Positions 33,044-40,818 of a DNA stretch of 47,350 nt are shown here, piece by piece. A program made the position numbers and the translations under genes. Positions within the stretch are counted from its first letter, which is position 1; each line of letters opens with the position of its first letter. The stretch is taken from NCBI RefSeq assembly GCF_902477725.1, contig NZ_CABSIF010000019.1, forward strand, positions 1 through 47,350, read 5' to 3'. The notes beneath the pieces were generated by a model, which saw only the letters and a program-made list of their open reading frames with translations, was not told where the DNA came from and ran no database searches. The stretch comes from an uncultured Desulfovibrio sp. GTDB lineage: Bacteria > Desulfobacterota > Desulfovibrionia > Desulfovibrionales > Desulfovibrionaceae.

Positions 33044-35209
33044 TTACGTGGCGTCAGCCTCAGTATCGCGCACCACTTCAAAAATGGGCGGCAATACGCG
33101 GATGGCCTCAATAAGCTGGTAGAGCTGGGTGGCATCGAGCACCTCTACGGTAATGCGCAGCCTGGCACGTCCATCCACCTGATTGTCCATGTTCAGGCCA
33201 ATAATGTTGACGCCGTTGCGCGCCATGACCTCGGCAACCTTGGCCAGAACGCCCTGTTCGTTCTTGGCAATAATGAATATGCCTGCTGCGTAGGGCTTTT
33301 CTTCCATGCCGTCCCAATGCACGGAAATAAGGCGCTCCGGCTCCATATTGGCAACATTGGGGCAGTCGGCACGGTGTACGCTGATGCCAAGACCACGGCT
33401 GATGTAGCCGATAATGGGATCGCCCGGCACCGGGTTGCAGCACTTGGCAAAGCGCATGAGCACGCCGTCCACGCCGGAAATGCCCACGCCCTCACCCTTG
33501 CGGGAGGCGGCTTCCTTGCTTTCCTTCACCGTGGGGGTGGCAGGTTCCGCAGTTGTGGCGGCCTCGGGGTGCAGCACGGCATACAGCTTGTTGAGCACCT
33601 TGCGCGGTGTGGTGTGTGCGTAGCCAACGGCGGCAACCAAATCATCCACGCTGTCAAAATTCATTTCCTGGGCCACAATGGCCAGGTGCCCGTCCTTGGT
33701 GGCCTTGCCCACGTTCAGACTGACCTTGCGGCCTTCTTTTTCCAGCAGTTCGCGACCAAGAGTCACGGCGTGGGTGCGTTCTTCCGTGCGCAGATAGTGT
33801 TGAATACGGCTGCGCGCCTTGGCGGTTTTGACAATTTTGAGCCAGTCGCGGTTGGGATTGCGCGCCGGGTCGGTGAGGATTTCCACCACATCGCCGTTTT
33901 TCAGCTCCGTGCCAAGGGGCATGAGGCGGCCATTGATCTTTGCGCCACTGCAATGCTGCCCCACCTTGGTGTGGATCACAAAGGCAAAGTCCAGCGGCGT
34001 AGCGCCCTCGGGCAGTTCCTTGACATCGCCCGCCGGGGTGTAGATGTAGACCTCGTCCTTGAACAGATCCATTTTCAGCGAATGCATGAACTCGCGGGAA
34101 TCTGTTTCTTCACTCTGGCGCTCAAAAATTTCGCGCAGCCATGCAAACTGCTCAAGGTCTTTACTGTTGACGCGGCCTTTTTCCTTGTACAGCCAGTGGG
34201 CGGCAACGCCGTGTTCGGCCTGCCTGTGCATTTCCTCGGTGCGTATCTGGATTTCAATACGCTCGCCTTCCGGCCCGATGACCGTGGTGTGCAGGCTCTG
34301 GTAGCCGTTGGTCTTGGGCATGGAAATATAATCTTTAAAGCGCCCGTGCACAGGCCGCCACTGGGAGTGCACAAGCCCCAACGTGGCGTAACAGTCCTTG
34401 ATATCCTGCACCAGCACGCGAAAGGCCATGATGTCGTGCATTTCGTCCAGAGTCATGGACTGGGCCTGCATCTTTTTATAGATGCTGTGCTTGTGCTTGA
34501 TGCGCCCGTAAACCTGCCCGGTGATGCCGTTTGATTCCAGCAGATCCTGAATCAGGCCCACAACCTTGCCGATGATCTGCTTTTCCACAACCTGATGGTT
34601 GTCCAGCCAGTGATCGATCTGGTTGTAAATGTCTGGGCGCATGTATTTGAAGCTCAGGTCTTCCAGATCGCGCTTCATCACGTACAAACCAAGGCGATTG
34701 GCCAAGGGCGCGTAGATATCCATGGTTTCCTGGGCAATGCGCTTCTGCTTGTGACTTTTCTGAAAGTCCAGCGTGCGCATATTGTGCAGGCGGTCGGCCA
34801 GCTTGACCATGAGAACCCGCATGTCGTGGCTCATGGCCAGGATCATCTTGCGGATATTCTCCGCCTGGGCTTCTTCCTTGTTCTCAAAGGTGATCTGGCT
34901 GATCTTGGTAACGCCGTCGACAATGTCGGCCACTTCCTCGCCAAAATTTTCGTCCAGCTCTTCGATGGTGGCCTTGGTGTCTTCTACTGTGTCGTGCAGC
35001 AGGCCGGCGGCAATGGTGGGTTCGTCAAAACCCATGCCCGCCAGAATGCTGGCAACCGCCAGAGGGTGGGAAAGGTACGGCTCGCCCGAAAGGCGGGTTT
35101 GCCCCGCATGAGCGGTGGCGGCAAACACATACGCCTTCTGGATCAGCTCCAGATCCGCGTTCGGGTTGCCAGCCGAAACCTTATCGAGAATTTCCTGAAT
35201 ACGAATCAT
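33044..35209 (-). CDS. rel: Bifunctional (p)ppGpp synthetase/hydrolase, RelA/SpoT family
   Basis: Makes and degrades the stringent-response alarmone (p)ppGpp. The 721-residue protein has all domains: an HD hydrolase with His48, and His72-Asp73 in LLHDTVEDT; a synthetase with RIKHKHSIYKKM and GRFKDYISMPKTNGYQSLHT; a TGS domain (DEVYIYTPAGDVKELPEGATPLDFAF); a Cys-containing insert (FAKCCNPVPGD) and a C-terminal ACT domain. The RFKD motif is that of bifunctional Rel/SpoT rather than monofunctional RelA (EXDD), and the HD ligands are intact. ATG 35209 has ggtgga eight bases upstream. It appears monocistronic. No second synthetase is in the window. Confidence 0.96.
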   Translation of the reverse strand: MIRIQEILDKVSAGNPNADLELIQKAYVFAATAHAGQTRLSGEPYLSHPLAVASILAGMGFDEPTIAAGLLHDTVEDTKATIEELDENFGEEVADIVDGVTKISQITFENKEEAQAENIRKMILAMSHDMRVLMVKLADRLHNMRTLDFQKSHKQKRIAQETMDIYAPLANRLGLYVMKRDLEDLSFKYMRPDIYNQIDHWLDNHQVVEKQIIGKVVGLIQDLLESNGITGQVYGRIKHKHSIYKKMQAQSMTLDEMHDIMAFRVLVQDIKDCYATLGLVHSQWRPVHGRFKDYISMPKTNGYQSLHTTVIGPEGERIEIQIRTEEMHRQAEHGVAAHWLYKEKGRVNSKDLEQFAWLREIFERQSEETDSREFMHSLKMDLFKDEVYIYTPAGDVKELPEGATPLDFAFVIHTKVGQHCSGAKINGRLMPLGTELKNGDVVEILTDPARNPNRDWLKIVKTAKARSRIQHYLRTEERTHAVTLGRELLEKEGRKVSLNVGKATKDGHLAIVAQEMNFDSVDDLVAAVGYAHTTPRKVLNKLYAVLHPEAATTAEPATPTVKESKEAASRKGEGVGISGVDGVLMRFAKCCNPVPGDPIIGYISRGLGISVHRADCPNVANMEPERLISVHWDGMEEKPYAAGIFIIAKNEQGVLAKVAEVMARNGVNIIGLNMDNQVDGRARLRITVEVLDATQLYQLIEAIRVLPPIFEVVRDTEADAT

Positions 35210-35259
35210 GCGTAACGTCCACCCACAGCGTAAAAAAATATCTTCAACCAGTTCTGGAA

Positions 35260-35288
35260 CTATGTTCCGACTAAAGCGGCCTTGTCAA
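35260..35288 (-). promoter_or_regulatory. Candidate promoter for the relA/spoT homologue
   Basis: A perfect TTGACA (35288-35283) is followed after 17-18 bases by acatagt, a moderate -10, about 50 bases before ATG 35209. Confidence 0.4.
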
Positions 35289-35332
35289 CGCCGAGGGCTG
35301 CCGAATTGTAGGCCAAAGCGCACAAACGCAAC

Positions 35333-35360
35333 GGCCCCGGCTGGACAACCAGCCAGGGCC
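35333..35360 (-). other. Hairpin after the solute-binding protein gene
   Basis: Arms ggccccggctgg/ccagccagggcc with minor mismatch, about 85 bases past the stop codon. No T run; it may be a weak or Rho-assisted terminator. Confidence 0.4.
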
Positions 35361-35444
35361 TGTTCAAATCCGCTTGGTCTGAATATGCGCCTGCAAGCCA
35401 GCAGGCAAGGGCAAAAAAGCTGCCGCGTGCCCGGTGCGCAGTGC

Positions 35445-37193
35445 TTATGGCTCCATCTGCGTGTGCTGCAACGCCTTGGGAATCCACCACTTCTCAAAAT
35501 TATACATTATGCCCGCCAGCGCGGGTTCTATGCCCTGAAACCGCCGCTGCACCACAGGCAGGGCATAGGGCACAAACAGAAAACAGTAGGGCTGCTCCGC
35601 ATCAAATATTTCCTGAATGCGGTAGTACAGTTCTGCGCGCTTTTTCTGATCGGGTGTGGACTGTGCTTCTTCAAGCAGCTTGTCCACCTCGGGATTGCGG
35701 TAGTGGGTAAAATTCAGCCCGCCCTCAAAGGTCTGCGATGAATGCCATACAGAAAACAGATCCGGATCCTGGGGGATTGTCCAACCCAGCAGCACGGCGT
35801 CAAACCGCCCCTTGTTGACAAATTCGCGGATAAAGGCCGCCCACTCCACGGTACGGATACGCACGTCAATGCCCACCTCGCGCAGTTGCGACTGCATGAC
35901 GGTAGCCGCAAGAATGCGCTGCTCGTTGCCCTGATTGGTCAGAATGGTAAAGGCCAGCGGCTGGCCGTCACGGTCAAGCAGGCCATCGCCGTTGTGGTCG
36001 GCAAAGCCCGCCTCGGCCAGCAGGGCCCGCGCGGCGGCAATGTTTCTGGGCATGGGCTTGAGGCCGGGATGGTACGGCCACGAGCCGGGCTTGAACGGCC
36101 CAAAAGCCGGAACCCCCTGCCCCAGCAAGACTCCCTTGATGATGCCCTCGCGGTCGATTGCCATGGAAATGGCCCGCCGCACCCGCACATCCTTGAAAAA
36201 CGGATGCTCCAGATTAAAGCCGAGGAAAATATACACCGAGGCGATGTAGCGGAATTTATGGAATCGGCTCTGCCATTCAGGGCCGGAGGTCTGCCGCAGA
36301 TATTGCAGAGGCGAAAGATCCATCACGTCCAGCCTGCCCGCACGGGTTTCCATAAACATGGTAGCGTTGTCGGGAATGATCCTGTACACCACTTCGTCAA
36401 TACGCGGCTTGCCCGCAAAATAGGTGGGCGATGCCTCCAGCACTATGCGGCTCCCCGGCTCCCACGACTTGAGCCGATACGGCCCGGCCCCCATGGGCTT
36501 GCGCGCAAAAGGCGTGGAGCGGATGTTTTGCCCTTCCAGAATATGTTTGGGCAAGATAGGGTTCATCCAGGTGGATACCGCCCGCGCAAAAAACTGGTCA
36601 TAGCGCACTTCAAACGTGTAGCGGTCAATGACCCGCAGTTCCTTGATACGCAAAAAATCCTCGGCATAAGGGCTGCCGGTGGCAGGGTCTGCCGCCAGCT
36701 TGCAGGTAAAGGCCACATCTTCAGCGGTCAGCTCCTGCCCGTCCTCCCACAAAATGCCTTTGCGCAGGGTAAAACGCATGCGTTTGCCGCCGTCTTCCAT
36801 GCTCCAAGATTCTGCTGCCCATGGCTCAGGCTGCAAATCCTTGTTGTAACGCAACGGCGCCGTGTAGATGAGGTCTGCCACCTCATGCGAGGCGGAGTCT
36901 GATGTGAGGTAGGGAATAAGATTTGAAGCCTCGCCAATGGTGCCAAAAAATATGCTGCCGCCCGAAGCCGGGGGGCCAGCCGGGCTGACTGCCGCACCCG
37001 AGGGGGCAAGGCCGGTTTCTTCCGGCAGATCACCCGCAGAATTGGCGCAAAAAGCCGATGATGCACAAATGCACAGTAAAGCACATGAAATTGTGACCCA
37101 ACGAATCCACTTTTTGCCGTAAAATCGTGTGGCCCGTTGGGCCGATATTGATTCCAACATATTGATTGCGCGCTCAAAATTTATTTTTTTCAT
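35445..37193 (-). CDS. Dipeptide/oligopeptide-type ABC solute-binding protein (SBP_bac_5)
   Basis: A periplasmic binding protein of 582 residues for peptides or a similar ligand. The N-terminus has a Lys/Arg-rich head and a hydrophobic stretch (WVTISCALLCICASSAF, about 32-48), so it is exported; the start is uncertain because ATG 37193, ATG 37160 and GTG 37202 are all in frame without a strong ribosome site. Family marks include NLIPYLTSDSASHEVADLIYTAPLRYN, TLRKGILWEDGQELTAEDVAFT, VRRAISMAIDRE and WTIPQDPDLFSVWHSSQ. A 28-residue Ala/Pro/Gly-rich linker follows the signal. No permease or ATPase gene adjoins it, so it is an orphan binding protein here. Confidence 0.9.
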   Translation of the reverse strand: MKKINFERAINMLESISAQRATRFYGKKWIRWVTISCALLCICASSAFCANSAGDLPEETGLAPSGAAVSPAGPPASGGSIFFGTIGEASNLIPYLTSDSASHEVADLIYTAPLRYNKDLQPEPWAAESWSMEDGGKRMRFTLRKGILWEDGQELTAEDVAFTCKLAADPATGSPYAEDFLRIKELRVIDRYTFEVRYDQFFARAVSTWMNPILPKHILEGQNIRSTPFARKPMGAGPYRLKSWEPGSRIVLEASPTYFAGKPRIDEVVYRIIPDNATMFMETRAGRLDVMDLSPLQYLRQTSGPEWQSRFHKFRYIASVYIFLGFNLEHPFFKDVRVRRAISMAIDREGIIKGVLLGQGVPAFGPFKPGSWPYHPGLKPMPRNIAAARALLAEAGFADHNGDGLLDRDGQPLAFTILTNQGNEQRILAATVMQSQLREVGIDVRIRTVEWAAFIREFVNKGRFDAVLLGWTIPQDPDLFSVWHSSQTFEGGLNFTHYRNPEVDKLLEEAQSTPDQKKRAELYYRIQEIFDAEQPYCFLFVPYALPVVQRRFQGIEPALAGIMYNFEKWWIPKALQHTQMEP

Positions 37194-37312
37194 AAAAGTC
37201 ACACTTCATATTGCTTTCGCCCCCCAACCTGTGCTATTTATCGCAAACGTCATAACATCGCTCCGTTTCTGGAATTTTCCAGAAATTTCACCGGAGTATT
37301 TTTGGGGAACCC

Positions 37313-40300
37313 ATGAGTCGATCTGAACAGAGCGTCGTTCGCGAAATGTGCCAGACTTTCCTGCACGATAGTGTGCCGGAATACATCCGCGACGCTGCCT
37401 ACTATATCCTGTCCGAAGGTGAGGTGCAAAAAATAAATATCCAGGAGGGCGAAACCTGGGACGTCCAAGGCGTCATCCAGGGCGAAGACCTGCAGGTCTT
37501 CACGCCGAGCCTGAGCCTCACCATTACGGACCGCAGCACCCGCCACCAGTGCAACTGCTCTGATGCGTTCTCAGGCATCTGCCGCCATGTGGCAGCACTT
37601 GCTTTGCGCCTTGTGGAAGAACTGCGCAAGGAACAGGGCGACCCGGAAGAAACCCCACCCCCCAGCACCGACTGGAAACAGAGCTTCCGCAACTTTTTTT
37701 CTACCGACATGGAACCGGAACCAGGCCGCCACTATCTCATATTCCGCTTTGAACCGGAACAGGGCCGTCTGCTGGTTTCCTTTTTCCGTGGGCGGCAGAA
37801 TAAATCCGGGCTTTCCAGCGTACACAACGAGGTAACCCTGGATCAGATCATCCAGAACCCCGACTGGTGCGAATTTTCACCACAATTGCCGCATGTGGCC
37901 CGCCAGATCGGCCAGCACCTCGACTATTACGGCCACCGGGTTGAAATCCCCCAGGGACTGACCTCATGGTTTTTCTGGTCTGTGCGCAAGGAATACTATC
38001 TGCTGTGGAAGGACACTGACAAACCCTGCCGCATCGAGAGCACGCCTTTTGCGCTCAAGCTCAAGCCCATTCTGGACGACTCGGGCTTTCGTTTTGAAGT
38101 GCTGCTCAAGCGCGAGGGCCGCCCCCCGTTGCCCATCCGCGCGGGCCGCAGCAATCCCAGCGACCGCAACCCGACCGAGAGCACCGCGCCGGAAGACGCG
38201 CCCATCACCTTTCACGGGCAAATGCCCCTGTGGGTCTGCTACCAGCACAATTTCTATCCGGTGCAGACGGGCCTCTATCCTTCGCTGGTGCGCAACCTTA
38301 TTTACGAACGCCCGGTTGTACCGCACGAAGAAATTTCCGAATTTCTCGACCGCGTGTGGACGCGCCTGCCAGCCTCGGAACTCTACGAACCACAGCAGTT
38401 CCTCAAACTCATGGAACCGGTATTCCAGCCTGCCACATATAATCCCAAGCTCTTCCTTGATGAAGAAGGCAGCCTGCTGACGCTGGAAATCGACAACGTC
38501 TATGAAACGCGCCACGGCGAATTTACTCTCAACGGGCCCAACCCCGACTTCCAGACCGGCAGCTACGCCTATGACGGGCAGACCTATCTGGTGCGCCGCC
38601 ATCAGGACGAGGAAGCCCAGTTGATGAACGAACTGAGTGGCATGGACTTTCAGGCCCGCTCAAGCAAACTGTGGTTCCTTGAGCCGGAAGAAGCCATTGC
38701 CTTCCTGCTCGACTCGTACCCCAAGCTGATTGAAAACTACCGCGTCTACGGCGAAAAGGCCCTCTCGCGCTACAAGGTGCGCACGGCTTCTTCCAACATC
38801 ACGGCGCAGGTGGTCAGCAATGAAAAGGAAAAATGGTTCTCGCTGGACATCAACGTGGAATACGAAGGCCAGAGCCTGCCCCTGGAAAAGATATGGAAGG
38901 CCTGGACCCGAGGCAAGCGCTATGTGCAGTTGAAAGACGGCTCCTATACCAGCCTGCCCGAAGCATGGCTTGAAAAGCTCTCGCATAAGCTCACGGCTCT
39001 GGGGCTCGACCCTTCAAAGCCCCCGCAGCAGAAATTCAAGCAGTTTGAGGCCCCGGTGCTCGACAGCCTGCTGGAAGACCTGCCCGGCGCCGCCACAGAT
39101 TCCTTCTGGAACAACCTGCGCGAAAAAATCCGCTCGTTCCGCGAGGTGCGGCCCATCGCGCCGCCCAAGGGGCTCAACGCCAACCTGCGCAGCTATCAGG
39201 TGCAAGGCCTTTCGTACCTCAACTTCCTTTCGGAATACGGGTTCGGCGGTATTCTTGCCGACGAAATGGGCCTTGGCAAAACCGTGCAGACCCTGGCCTT
39301 TATCCAGCACATGATTGACGTGCACCATGACGGGCCAAACCTTATTGTGGTGCCCACCTCGGTGCTGCCCAACTGGGAGCGCGAAGCGGAAAAGTTCGTT
39401 CCCGGCCTCAAACGGCTGACCATTTACGGCACCCGCCGCGAGGGCATGTTCAAGCATATTTCCAGCTCGGATCTCATCATCACCACCTACGCACTGCTCC
39501 GGCGCGATCTGGAGGAGATGGAAAAATACGAGTTCAACACCGTTATTCTTGACGAAGCCCAGAACATCAAGAATCCCAACACCATCACAGCCCGCGCCGT
39601 GCGCCGCATCAATGCCCGCATGCGCCTGTGCCTCTCGGGTACGCCCATCGAAAACAACCTTTTCGAGCTGTGGTCGCTGTTCGAGTTCCTCATGCCGGGC
39701 TTTCTGGGTTCGCAGCACGCCTTCCAGCGGGGCATCGTCAAGCCCATCAAGGACGGCGACGCTGAAACGCTGGACTATCTGCGCACCCGTGTGCGCCCCT
39801 TCATTCTGCGCCGTACCAAGGCCGAAGTGGCCAAGGATCTGCCGCCCAAGGTGGAAAGCGTCACCTGTTGCGCGCTGGAAGAAGCGCAGGCCGAGCTGTA
39901 CGCAGCCCTTGCCCGCAAGCTGCGCGCCCAGGTGCTGGCAGACGTGGATCAGAAAGGCCTTGCCAAAAGCCAGATGTCCATTCTCGATGCCCTGCTCAAG
40001 CTGCGTCAGATCTGCTGCCACCCGCGCCTGCTCAAGCTCGACATGCCCGGCTTCTCCAACAACCTGCCTTCGGGCAAGTTCGATGCCTTCAAGGACATGA
40101 TCGTGGAAATTGTGGAAGGCGGCCACAAGGTGCTGGTCTTCTCACAGTTTGTGCAGATGCTGCAAATCATCAAGCAGTGGCTGGAATTCTCGCAGATTCC
40201 CTTCTGCTACCTTGATGGCGCGAGCAAAGACCGTTTCGATCAGGTAGACAAGTTCAACAATACACCTGAAATTCCGATCTTCCTTATCTCGCTCAAGGCT

Positions 40301-40576
40301 GGCGGTACGGGCCTCAACCTGACCTCCGCCGACTACGTTATCCACTACGACCCGTGGTGGAACCCCGCCGTGGAAAGTCAGGCCACAGACCGTACCCACC
40401 GTATCGGTCAGACCCGTCAGGTCTTTTCCTACAAGCTCATCTGCCAGAACACGGTGGAAGAGAAGATTCTCAAATTGCAGGAAGCCAAACGCGGCGTTGC
40501 GGAAGCCATCATTCCCGGTCAAGACACCTGGAAGTCGCTTACGCGTGAAGATCTGGAAATGCTCTTTGACGTGTAG
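37313..40576 (+). CDS. SWIM zinc-finger SNF2-family helicase/ATPase
   Basis: A DNA-translocating Swi2/Snf2 ATPase, 1087 residues, related to bacterial HepA/RapA-like and SWIM-SNF2 proteins. The SWIM finger is CxC-x7-C-x-H (Cys80, Cys82, Cys90, His92). Motif I is DEMGLGKT (650-657), motif II DEAQ (747-750), motif III LSGTPIENN, and the C-terminal helicase lobe ends with motif VI QATDRTHRIGQ (1023-1033). The ~550 residues between SWIM and motif I are the usual long bacterial middle region. ATG 37313 follows gggga. It is probably monocistronic. The role in recombination, transcription recycling or phage defence is undetermined. Confidence 0.93.
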   Translation: MSRSEQSVVREMCQTFLHDSVPEYIRDAAYYILSEGEVQKINIQEGETWDVQGVIQGEDLQVFTPSLSLTITDRSTRHQCNCSDAFSGICRHVAALALRLVEELRKEQGDPEETPPPSTDWKQSFRNFFSTDMEPEPGRHYLIFRFEPEQGRLLVSFFRGRQNKSGLSSVHNEVTLDQIIQNPDWCEFSPQLPHVARQIGQHLDYYGHRVEIPQGLTSWFFWSVRKEYYLLWKDTDKPCRIESTPFALKLKPILDDSGFRFEVLLKREGRPPLPIRAGRSNPSDRNPTESTAPEDAPITFHGQMPLWVCYQHNFYPVQTGLYPSLVRNLIYERPVVPHEEISEFLDRVWTRLPASELYEPQQFLKLMEPVFQPATYNPKLFLDEEGSLLTLEIDNVYETRHGEFTLNGPNPDFQTGSYAYDGQTYLVRRHQDEEAQLMNELSGMDFQARSSKLWFLEPEEAIAFLLDSYPKLIENYRVYGEKALSRYKVRTASSNITAQVVSNEKEKWFSLDINVEYEGQSLPLEKIWKAWTRGKRYVQLKDGSYTSLPEAWLEKLSHKLTALGLDPSKPPQQKFKQFEAPVLDSLLEDLPGAATDSFWNNLREKIRSFREVRPIAPPKGLNANLRSYQVQGLSYLNFLSEYGFGGILADEMGLGKTVQTLAFIQHMIDVHHDGPNLIVVPTSVLPNWEREAEKFVPGLKRLTIYGTRREGMFKHISSSDLIITTYALLRRDLEEMEKYEFNTVILDEAQNIKNPNTITARAVRRINARMRLCLSGTPIENNLFELWSLFEFLMPGFLGSQHAFQRGIVKPIKDGDAETLDYLRTRVRPFILRRTKAEVAKDLPPKVESVTCCALEEAQAELYAALARKLRAQVLADVDQKGLAKSQMSILDALLKLRQICCHPRLLKLDMPGFSNNLPSGKFDAFKDMIVEIVEGGHKVLVFSQFVQMLQIIKQWLEFSQIPFCYLDGASKDRFDQVDKFNNTPEIPIFLISLKAGGTGLNLTSADYVIHYDPWWNPAVESQATDRTHRIGQTRQVFSYKLICQNTVEEKILKLQEAKRGVAEAIIPGQDTWKSLTREDLEMLFDV

Positions 40577-40604
40577 CTTCAAACTTTGCCCAAATGACAT
40601 AACA

Positions 40605-40640
40605 GCAAGGCCCTCTGGCGACAGGGGGCCTTGCTTGCGT
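40605..40640 (+). terminator. Terminator of the SNF2 gene
   Basis: Arms gcaaggccc/gggccttgc (40605-40613 and 40626-40634), then a loose T-rich stretch (ttgcgtttt). It lies about 30 bases after the stop codon. Confidence 0.6.
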
Positions 40641-40663
40641 TTTGGCATTCTGCTTCGGGCATG

Positions 40664-40687
40664 AAAAAACCGCCCCAAGGGGCGGTT
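40664..40687 (-). terminator. Terminator of the GGDEF/TPR gene
   Basis: Perfect 9-bp stem aaccgcccc/ggggcggtt with a two-base centre (40668-40687) and a six-base T run on the minus strand. It lies about 130 bases past the stop codon. Confidence 0.8.
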
Positions 40688-40818
40688 CAATAATCTGTGA
40701 AGCAGGCTCTGCCGGACAGGCGCGCCCCGCCGGAAGACAGCATGCAACTATCTGAAACAAAAAATTTTAGAGTGCTGGCTCCCCGCAACACGTCCCGCTG
40801 CAACCTGCCTCTGGAAAG

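Noticed and set aside
35350..35385. tRNA-like T-loop (gttcaaatcc)
   Set aside because: The flanking bases do not form a T stem and no acceptor or anticodon arm can be drawn.
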